Positions 43,973 to 50,013 of a DNA stretch of 64,000 nt are shown here, piece by piece (the first letter of the stretch is position 1; each line of letters opens with the position of its first letter). This DNA is from Anaerobaca lacustris. GTDB taxonomy: Bacteria > Planctomycetota > Phycisphaerae > Sedimentisphaerales > Anaerobacaceae. The notes beneath the pieces were generated by a model, which searched no databases, had not been told where the DNA came from, and saw nothing but the letters and a program-made list of their open reading frames with translations. Position numbers and translations under genes: made by a program. The stretch lies in contig NZ_JASCXX010000004.1 of NCBI RefSeq assembly GCF_030012215.1, forward strand, positions 231,077 through 295,076. The letters are read 5' to 3'.

Positions 43973-44863
43973 ATGCCCACAGCCGCATCGGTCGCAAACG
44001 TTCCCGTCATTTCGATCACCGCCAGTTGTCTGCCCGAGGCATGGGAGAAAGCGGTCCTGGCCGTGTGGGACCGGGGCTACGAGATCAAGACGCAATACGA
44101 CAAGCCCGACGATCCGCCCAGCAAGGACGCCACGGTGATGATCGCGGTGACCGATCCGTTCAACGAGCCGCGGATTCACAAGAATTTCCCCGGCGGACCG
44201 GAGGAGCTGGAGGCCTATCGCCAGGAAGTCGTCGGAGGCATTCACGACCACTGGATCGACCCGGCCGCCGGCAAGTGGACCTACACCTACCACGAGAGGC
44301 TGTTCTCATACTGCCCGGTCGCGGACCTGCGCGATTCGGACGCCGCCAAGCCGTTCATCGCGATCGATCAGATTCAATACATCATCGACTCTCTGGCCCG
44401 AGCCGGGCACACCCGCAGAGCCCAGGCGATCACCTGGATGCCCACGGCCGATCCGCAGACCGACGACCCGCCCTGCCTCCAGCGAATCTGGTGCCGCCTG
44501 CTGGCGGACGACGACGGCCAATGGACGCTGAACATGAACACGCACTGGCGAAGCCGGGACCTGTACAAGGCGTGGTTCATGAACGCCTATGCCCTGACGA
44601 ACCTCCAGCAGATCATTGCCGATGGCATATCCGCCAAGCGAGGCGAGCCCGTGCGCGTCGGGCGCTACGTCGATATCAGCGATTCACTGCACATCTACGG
44701 CAGCTATCTCAAAGAAGCGTCCGTCGAGATCGAGAAGATGCGGCGGACGCCGTTCTCCGAGCGGGCCTGGGACAGCACTCACCCGGCGTTCGAGATGATG
44801 ACCCTGGAAGCCCGCGAGAAGCTGGCCCAGGACCCCGACTGGTTCGCCAAGGCCAGAGGTTGA
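43973..44863 (+). CDS. Thymidylate synthase-like protein
   Basis: 296 residues. The central part follows the ThyA fold pattern: QAITWMPTADPQTDDPPCLQ with the putative catalytic Cys168, then RSRDLYKAWFMNAYALTNLQ (RSxD and the helix that carries the pyrimidine-recognition residue in ThyA), and SDSLHIYGSY corresponding to the HIYxNH segment. The Asn that selects dUMP in ThyA does not line up clearly. A dUMP methylase of an unusual subfamily or another nucleotide C5-modifying enzyme are both possible. AAGGAG lies 10 bases before the ATG. Neighbours are an anchored protein and a parvulin, not folate or nucleotide genes. Confidence 0.7.
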   Translation: MPTAASVANVPVISITASCLPEAWEKAVLAVWDRGYEIKTQYDKPDDPPSKDATVMIAVTDPFNEPRIHKNFPGGPEELEAYRQEVVGGIHDHWIDPAAGKWTYTYHERLFSYCPVADLRDSDAAKPFIAIDQIQYIIDSLARAGHTRRAQAITWMPTADPQTDDPPCLQRIWCRLLADDDGQWTLNMNTHWRSRDLYKAWFMNAYALTNLQQIIADGISAKRGEPVRVGRYVDISDSLHIYGSYLKEASVEIEKMRRTPFSERAWDSTHPAFEMMTLEAREKLAQDPDWFAKARG

Positions 44864-44892
44864 GTTCGCATTCACACGCAGAGGAGTATTGT

Positions 44893-45750
44893 ATGGCCCT
44901 TGTCGTCAACGGCGAGAAGATCGAGGACAAAGAGATTCAGCAGGAGATCGAGCGTCTGCGGCCGCGTTACGAACAGGTCTTTTCCGACAAAGACCCGGCC
45001 GAACGCGAAGCCCAGTTGCGCGACTGGTCCAGAGACAACGTAATCGAGCGCGTCCTGCTTCGCCAGGAAGCGAAGAACAGCGGCACGAAGATCCCGCCGG
45101 AGGATGTCGAAGAGGCCTTCAAACAACTGAAGGAGCAATACGACGACGCCGAAGCCCTCCAGAAGGCGCTCGACGTCGACAGCGACGAGAAGGTGAGTCA
45201 GACAATCGAGCTTCAAATGAGTACCGAGCGGAAGATCGGTGAGATCTACGCCAGGGCGCCCAAGCCGTCTGAGGAACAGATTCGCCTGTACTACGAGGAG
45301 AACAAGGACAAGTTCCGTTCGGACGAGCAGATTCGCGTCGCCCATATCGTCAAGTACGTCAACTGGCAGACCGATGAGGCCACCGCCCTGCGGGCGATGC
45401 AGGAAGCCCTCGATCAGATCCACAGCGGCGCGGCGTTCGAGACGGTCGTGGACAAATACACCGACTGCGCCGACAGCGGCGGCGATCTGGGTTACGTCAT
45501 GCGAGGGCAGATGGTCGAGGAGTTCGAGGACGTCATCTTCCATCTGAGTCCAGGCCAGGTCAGCGACGTGTTTCGCACGCGCTTCGGGTTCCATATCGCC
45601 AAGGTCTACGACCGGCGTCCGCCCAGCATTCCAGAGTTGAAAGAGGTCCGAAAGCAGGTGACCGAGGAACTCGGCGAGCAGTTGAAGGAACAGGCGCTGG
45701 GCGAGTATCTCGACGATCTCCGAGCCAAGGCGACCATCGAGGGAATGTAA
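44893..45750 (+). CDS. Parvulin-type peptidyl-prolyl isomerase without signal peptide
   Basis: 285 residues. An N-terminal helical SurA/PrsA-like chaperone part (about 1-140) is followed by a rotamase domain (about 146-241) with IRVAHIVKYV, the SGGDLGYVMRGQM segment, FHLSPGQVSDVFRTRFGFHIAKV and a C-terminal helix. Secreted relatives carry signal sequences. Here the protein starts MALVVNGEKIEDKEI with no hydrophobic stretch, so it is predicted cytoplasmic. GAGGAG lies 6 bases upstream. The gene closes a three-gene run and is followed by a long intergenic region. Confidence 0.9.
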   Translation: MALVVNGEKIEDKEIQQEIERLRPRYEQVFSDKDPAEREAQLRDWSRDNVIERVLLRQEAKNSGTKIPPEDVEEAFKQLKEQYDDAEALQKALDVDSDEKVSQTIELQMSTERKIGEIYARAPKPSEEQIRLYYEENKDKFRSDEQIRVAHIVKYVNWQTDEATALRAMQEALDQIHSGAAFETVVDKYTDCADSGGDLGYVMRGQMVEEFEDVIFHLSPGQVSDVFRTRFGFHIAKVYDRRPPSIPELKEVRKQVTEELGEQLKEQALGEYLDDLRAKATIEGM

Positions 45751-45862
45751 TCAGCGCCGGCCGGCGCCTGGTCCCTGCGACCTCGTCCAACAGCCATTGG
45801 CATGGTCGGCGCCGATCCGTCTGGGAATTTGCGTCTTGCCGTTTTTGTATTAGACTTTGATT

Positions 45863-46061
45863 AGCCGGACGGCAACGCCGCCGAGCGGATTCGAAGCGGC
45901 AGCCGGACAGCATCGGCAATACCAGGAAAGACAAGGACCCCAGGCTCGACCTGTGTACTGAACTCGGAATTCTCGCTGCGTCACGTACGACAGTCTATTG
46001 GGGGGGCAATGTGAGTTTCTTTCCGAGTGGGCCTCTGCGTCCCTGACGCAGAGGCCTTTTT
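45863..46061 (+). ncRNA. Candidate structured small RNA
   Basis: The 497-base gap between the parvulin gene and nrdR contains no convincing coding frame. It has a plausible promoter (TTGCGT 45829-45834, 16-bp spacer, TAGACT 45851-45856), several hairpins (CGGC/GCCG near 45880, CAGG/CCTG near 45945, and an 8-bp ACTCGGAA/TTCCGAGT pair at 45962-45969 and 46021-46028) and a strong terminator ending at 46061. The predicted transcript is about 200 nt. It does not match tmRNA, SRP RNA or RNase P signatures that I know. 6S RNA has a similar size but was not confirmed. Confidence 0.45.
46030..46061 (+). terminator. Strong Rho-independent terminator
   Basis: An 11-bp perfect stem, GGCCTCTGCGT (46030-46040) with ACGCAGAGGCC (46046-46056), 5-base loop, then TTTTTC. 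It ends the candidate small RNA and isolates nrdR from upstream transcription. Confidence 0.92.
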
Positions 46062-46115
46062 CATTCCGGCCGGAAAACCTGCAAGAAAGTTCCACGTCTA
46101 TCCCGCACATTTCTG

Positions 46116-46166
46116 TTGACGCCCCACATGTTGAGGCTACAATAACATGCGTAACTAAATGTGGGG
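46116..46166 (+). promoter_or_regulatory. nrdR promoter with flanking inverted repeat
   Basis: TTGACG (46116-46121), 16-bp spacer, TACAAT (46138-46143). CCCCACAT (46122-46129) in the spacer and ATGTGGGG (46159-46166) in the early leader form an 8-bp inverted repeat 37 bases apart, a possible operator or RNA stem. The ribosome site AGGAGG follows at 46232. Confidence 0.65.
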
Positions 46167-46247
46167 TCACCTGTGACGCCTCAAGTACAGGACGTCTCGG
46201 TGAGGCAAGGGGCTCTCGGAGCTGTCATAGCAGGAGGTTGTCAGGTC

Positions 46248-46739
46248 GTGCGGTGTCCTTTCTGCAAGGAAGACAGTGATAAGGTCGTCGATTCTCGCTC
46301 CAGCGACTCCGGCCGGGTCATCCGCCGGCGACGCCAGTGCCTGGCCTGCAAGAGGCGATTCACCACGTATGAGAAGACCAGCGAGAGCTTCAAACTGCAC
46401 GTCGTGAAGAAGGACAAGTCGCGCGTTCCCTACGACCGCGACAAGATCATCGTCGGCGTACAGAAGGCCTGCTACAAGCGACCCGTTTCGGCCGAGCAGA
46501 TTCAGCAGGTCGCCGACAAGACCGAAGAGGACATCTTCCGGCGATTCGACAAGGAGGCGACCTCGGCCTTTATCGGCGAATGCGTGATGCGACATCTTCG
46601 CTCGATCGACAAAGTGGCGTACATTCGTTTCGCCAGCGTCTACCGTGATTTTCGCGACGCCGGCGAGTTGCTCGACGAGGTGACCCGGGCCATCCAGGAT
46701 ACGGATACGGCCGAACAGTTGAAGCTCTTCGATCAATAG
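46248..46739 (+). CDS. nrdR: Transcriptional repressor NrdR
   Basis: Zinc-ribbon plus ATP-cone repressor of ribonucleotide reductase genes that senses dATP/ATP. 163 residues. The zinc ribbon has CPFC at residues 3-6 and CLACKRRF at 31-38, with DSRSSDSGRVIRRRRQ between. The ATP-cone covers about 49-139 (KLHVVKKDKSRVPYDRDKI to YIRFASVYRDF). The GTG at 46248 gives the usual short N-terminus and lies after AGGAGG; upstream in-frame ATGs would precede the ribosome site. The next gene also encodes ATP-cone-like sequence. Confidence 0.95.
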   Translation: MRCPFCKEDSDKVVDSRSSDSGRVIRRRRQCLACKRRFTTYEKTSESFKLHVVKKDKSRVPYDRDKIIVGVQKACYKRPVSAEQIQQVADKTEEDIFRRFDKEATSAFIGECVMRHLRSIDKVAYIRFASVYRDFRDAGELLDEVTRAIQDTDTAEQLKLFDQ

Positions 46740-46835
46740 ACGCGATAGCGTCCCGGCGCGCAGCCCGTGCGATGCCGGGCGAGAGGTTTCGTTCCGACTG
46801 ACGGTGAAGGCTTGCATGGAGGCAACCACTGACCG

Positions 46836-47417
46836 ATGAACAGGCAGTTGAAGGTGACCAAATCCGACGGAGGTACGGAGGCCTATCTGCACACCAAGGT
46901 CCTCGGAACCATCAACAACGCCCTGACGGCCTCCGGGCAAGGTGACATCGTCATGGCCGAAGACCTGACGGAGGTTGTCACGTTCTATTTGTACAACAAG
47001 CACAACCGCGCGACTGTCAGCTCCAGCGAGATCTTCACGATGATCAAGGCCGTCCTGGCGGCAACGGGCCACGAAGACGCCGCCCTGGCGCTGGCCCGAC
47101 ACGCCCTCGAGCGCCGGCTCAAGCGCGCCCGCACGGAGGTTCTCGCGGTGAGCATGCACGAATTCAGCGACGCCCAGAAACTCTGCCAGACAGACCGAAC
47201 CCTGGAACGAATCGCTTGGGACAAGGCCCATATCGCCCGCGACCTGACCGACCGGTTCGGTGTGCCGCGACAGACGGCCCGCGTGGTAGCGGCCAGTGTG
47301 GAAGAGAAGGTCTTTCGCATGGAGATGACGATGGTCCCGCTGAGTTTGATCAAGCAGCTTGTGTTGGGGGAAGCGGCCGCCATGCTCCGCGCCGAACGAG
47401 AGTTGCAGATCCCTTAA
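46836..47417 (+). CDS. Free-standing tandem ATP-cone-like protein
   Basis: 193 residues, no zinc ribbon and no catalytic domain. Residues 4-95 resemble an ATP-cone (QLKVTKSDGGTEAYLHTKVL, a helical middle, then VSSSEIFTMIKAVLAATGHEDAALAL). Residues 126-186 look like a second, degenerate cone (IAWDKAHIARDLTDRF, VAASVEEKVF, VPLSLIKQLVLGEAA). ATP-cones normally occur as allosteric parts of ribonucleotide reductases or NrdR. Being 96 bases after nrdR, it may modulate NrdR or a reductase by binding adenine nucleotides. This role is inference. Its stop codon overlaps the convergent miaA stop. Confidence 0.7.
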   Translation: MNRQLKVTKSDGGTEAYLHTKVLGTINNALTASGQGDIVMAEDLTEVVTFYLYNKHNRATVSSSEIFTMIKAVLAATGHEDAALALARHALERRLKRARTEVLAVSMHEFSDAQKLCQTDRTLERIAWDKAHIARDLTDRFGVPRQTARVVAASVEEKVFRMEMTMVPLSLIKQLVLGEAAAMLRAERELQIP

Positions 47418-48337
47418 TCGAGTCGCTGCATCGCACGCTCCAACACGCTCTCGGCCGACTCATCCGGACCGGCATCGATCCAGACAACATTCGCAAATCG
47501 TCGGAACCACGTGCGCTGACCTTTCGCCAGCCGTCGCGTGTTCTTTTTGATCTGCTCGACCGCATCGTCGAGCGACAGCCGGCCTTCAAGGTGCTCGATC
47601 ATCTCAGCGTAACCGATCGCACACCGGGCCTGCGGACTTAAGGGTTTGTCCTCGGCCAGCAACGAGCGAACCTCCTCAACCAGGCCCATTTGGATCATCT
47701 TCTTGACACGGGCGTTGATCCGCCCGCTCTCGACCGGCTTGTCCCGCCGAAGACCGATGATCGTCCATTTCTCCATGGTTCCTGCCGCATCGAACTGCGT
47801 CTGAAGACTCGATATGGGCTTGCCGGTCAGGCGGTGGACCTCCAGGGCCCGAACGATGCGTTTGGCGTCGTTGGGGCTGATCCGCTCGGCCGCCGCCGGA
47901 TCGATACGGCAAAGCTCTCGGTGCAGCGCCGCCGGACCGTCGGATTCGACCCTGGCCCGCAGTTCTCCGCGAATCCGCTCATCGCTGCCGGGCCCCTCAA
48001 AAAGCCCGTACAGCAGGGCCTTGCTGTACAGGGCGGTCCCTCCCACAGCCACAACGGGCTTGCCGCGGCTACGAATCTCCTCGATGGCCGCTGAGGCCCG
48101 CTCCAGGAAGAGCCCGGCACTGAACGATTCGCTCGGCTCGACCACGTCGATCATATGGTGCCTGACCTGCTGCCGGGCCTCGGGTGAGGGTTTGGCCGTG
48201 CCGACGTCCATACGCCGGTAGACCTTCATCGAGTCGACGCTCACAATCTCCGCGTCGATCCGCCTGGCCATTTCGAACGCCAGCCGCCCCTTGCCCGAAG
48301 CGGTGACACCCAGAATCATAATCATGTTGCCGTCCAT
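47414..48337 (-). CDS. miaA: tRNA dimethylallyltransferase
   Basis: Transfers dimethylallyl from DMAPP to N6 of A37 in tRNAs reading UNN codons. 307 residues. DSMKVYRRMDVGTAKP, HHMIDVVEPSESFSA, VGGTALYSKAL and the C-terminal tRNA-binding part ending in RRLAKGQRTWFRR are typical. The P-loop reads GVTASGKG (10-17): the usual Ser/Thr after Lys is Gly. AGGA lies 5 bases before ATG 48337. It diverges from ispA, which makes prenyl diphosphates from the same DMAPP pool. Confidence 0.94.
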   Translation of the reverse strand: MDGNMIMILGVTASGKGRLAFEMARRIDAEIVSVDSMKVYRRMDVGTAKPSPEARQQVRHHMIDVVEPSESFSAGLFLERASAAIEEIRSRGKPVVAVGGTALYSKALLYGLFEGPGSDERIRGELRARVESDGPAALHRELCRIDPAAAERISPNDAKRIVRALEVHRLTGKPISSLQTQFDAAGTMEKWTIIGLRRDKPVESGRINARVKKMIQMGLVEEVRSLLAEDKPLSPQARCAIGYAEMIEHLEGRLSLDDAVEQIKKNTRRLAKGQRTWFRRFANVVWIDAGPDESAESVLERAMQRLD

Positions 48338-48344
48338 AATTTCC

Positions 48345-48371
48345 TGCACAATCCCTCCGCCGCCAGTATAA
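48345..48371 (+). promoter_or_regulatory. Possible ispA promoter
   Basis: TGCACA (48345-48350), 15-bp spacer, consensus TATAAT (48366-48371), in the 94-base divergent gap to miaA. Confidence 0.45.
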
Positions 48372-48431
48372 TATAGGATTGTCAACCTGTTCGCAAAAAA
48401 CCGTACCCTCGGCCCAATTCGCTCGTGCCGT

Positions 48432-49337
48432 ATGCCAGCAAGCAACGTAGACAGCTCCGATTTGCACACCTTGATGCACAACAGGATCCCTGCCATCAAC
48501 GATCTGCTCGAACGCCTCATCGCCGAGCGGCCGGGGATCCCGGACGACTTGAGGCGGGCCTTGCTCTACACGGTTTCGGCGCCGGGCAAGCGCATCCGCT
48601 CGCTGCTGGTTCTCTGGTGCTGTGAACTGGTCTCCGGGCGGGAGAACCCCAATGCGTCGGTTGCGGCGGCCGCGATCGAGATGGTCCATACCTACTCACT
48701 GGTCCACGACGACCTGCCGGCCATGGACGACGACGACCTTCGCCGGGGCCGGCCGACCTGCCACAAGGCCTTCGACGAGGCAACCGCCATCCTCACCGGC
48801 GACGCCCTGCTGACACTGGCGTTCGAGTTGCTCTCCGAGCGGATCGACGATGCAGGCATCGCCGTGGCGCTGGTTCGCGAGCTGGCGCAGGCCGCCGGAG
48901 CGACCGGGATGATCGCCGGACAGATCGCCGACCTCAAGGCGGAGAATACCGCCGGCACCATCGAATCCCTCGAATTCATCCACATCCACAAGACGGCCAA
49001 AATGTTCCGCTGCGCCGCGGTCATGGGCGGCCTTTGCGGCCGGGCCAATCGCGAACACCTGGACGCCCTCGCCCGCTACGGTCTCAAGATCGGTCTGGGT
49101 TTTCAGATCGCCGACGACATCCTCGACGTCAGCGCCTCCAGCGAGCAGTTGGGCAAAACGGCCGGCAAGGACCTCAAGGCGGCCAAGTGCACTTATCCCG
49201 CTCTGCTCGGCATCGACAGGTCCAAGGCGATGGAGCGGCAACTGGCGGAAGAAGCGGTGGCCGCCCTGGAGCCGTTCGGCCAAGGCGCCGACGTGCTGCG
49301 ACAACTCGCCGTCGCCCTGCTCCATCGCAACAAGTGA
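48432..49337 (+). CDS. ispA: Short-chain (E)-prenyl diphosphate synthase (FPP/GGPP type)
   Basis: Condenses IPP with allylic diphosphates. 301 residues, all-helical. First Asp-rich motif DDLPAMDDDDLRRG (93-106) and second DDILD (228-232) bind Mg-diphosphate; GKRIR and HKTAKMF are also conserved. Chain length (C15 or C20) cannot be settled by eye; the residues before the first motif (THTY-like VHTYSLVH) fit the IspA class. With dxr in this window it indicates an MEP-pathway isoprenoid supply. Confidence 0.93.
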   Translation: MPASNVDSSDLHTLMHNRIPAINDLLERLIAERPGIPDDLRRALLYTVSAPGKRIRSLLVLWCCELVSGRENPNASVAAAAIEMVHTYSLVHDDLPAMDDDDLRRGRPTCHKAFDEATAILTGDALLTLAFELLSERIDDAGIAVALVRELAQAAGATGMIAGQIADLKAENTAGTIESLEFIHIHKTAKMFRCAAVMGGLCGRANREHLDALARYGLKIGLGFQIADDILDVSASSEQLGKTAGKDLKAAKCTYPALLGIDRSKAMERQLAEEAVAALEPFGQGADVLRQLAVALLHRNK

Positions 49338-49430
49338 TCCTCGCCACGCTCACCGGCATACGCCGGGCGCACGGCCTTCCGAAAAAACAACGGTGACGAA
49401 AGATTTTCTTCCTCCGATCCGCGTGTCCCG

Positions 49431-49446
49431 TTATCAGCACTGATAA
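49431..49446. promoter_or_regulatory. 16-bp palindrome, possible operator
   Basis: TTATCAGCACTGATAA is a perfect inverted repeat with 7-bp arms and a CA centre. It is AT-rich against a GC-rich background, typical of a dimeric regulator site. No regulator is assigned. Confidence 0.4.
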
Positions 49447-49644
49447 TGCGGCCCCGCCACGGCAAGCCAGCCCGCCGCAGGCATCACTCCCGAGAAAATG
49501 CGCCCCAACACACTGATATCGTTATGTGGACCCATAATAGTGACATTGACCAAAAAGAGAACGGGGTATCAGCGACGGGAATTCGGTTAAGGAATTCTCG
49601 CCTCGCAGGTCGATAGGACGCAAAGAACCTTTGAGGACCGACAG

Positions 49645-49857
49645 ATGAAGACAAGGATGTTCGTCGCCGAAGTGCTGTGGTTGTTCCTGGGCCTGTGCAT
49701 CTGTCCGCAATCCGCGGATCGAACCGAAGAAATCAGCCAATGCATTCGCCAACCGACAACCAGAACACCCAACCCCCTTCATAGAGACTGGACTGTGGCC
49801 GGTCGTATCCGCCCCCCGCCTCTCGGCGCCCTGAACCGATCAAAGACTGCTGCATAG
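49645..49857 (+). CDS. Possible small secreted peptide
   Basis: 70 residues. The N-terminus MKTRMFVAEVLWLFLGLCI looks like a signal peptide with possible cleavage after QSA; the rest is hydrophilic and Pro/Arg-rich with no recognised motif. GAGGA lies 7 bases before the ATG, and a good terminator follows 40 bases after the stop. Codon use cannot be judged on this length, so it may be spurious. Confidence 0.35.
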   Translation: MKTRMFVAEVLWLFLGLCICPQSADRTEEISQCIRQPTTRTPNPLHRDWTVAGRIRPPPLGALNRSKTAA

Positions 49858-49896
49858 CACGACACCGAAGAACCGTGTTTTCGGTTACAAGCCAAC

Positions 49897-49928
49897 AGGC
49901 CATAAGCTGCCAACTTATGGCCTTCTTT
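49897..49928 (+). terminator. Rho-independent terminator
   Basis: A 10-bp perfect stem, AGGCCATAAG (49897-49906) with CTTATGGCCT (49914-49923), 7-base loop, then TCTTT. Better for the plus strand than for glyA, whose stop is at 50014. Confidence 0.7.
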
Positions 49929-50013
49929 CATGCGCGTAGCAAGGCCGCCGACCGATCCGGAGGGATTCGGAAACAGGAAGATCGGCAGAGCGTGAACGCG
50001 AAGAGGCCGGGGC

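Larger units (their letters stand above)
49338..50013. other. Long intergenic region between ispA and glyA
   Basis: 676 bases. Only one short reading frame (49645-49857) with a ribosome site is plausible. Structural elements are a 16-bp palindrome (49431-49446), a 16-mer shared with 55314-55329 (49449-49464), a hairpin built on two GAATTC copies (about 49578-49602), and a plus-strand terminator (49897-49928). The plus-strand terminator argues that something is transcribed rightward here. Confidence 0.6.

Noticed and set aside
46116..46166. Canonical NrdR boxes in the nrdR promoter
   Set aside because: The inverted repeat CCCCACAT/ATGTGGGG does not match the 16-bp ACACWATATATWGTGT-type box and the 37-base spacing is not that of paired NrdR boxes.
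49616..49625. GGACGCAAAG, identical to the core of the c-di-GMP-I (GEMM) riboswitch, just before a small secreted ORF
   Set aside because: The required CAAACC/GAAA arm before it and the GGTAGC...GGGTTACC arm after it are missing, and CAAAG pairs locally with CTTTG, so the match is probably chance.
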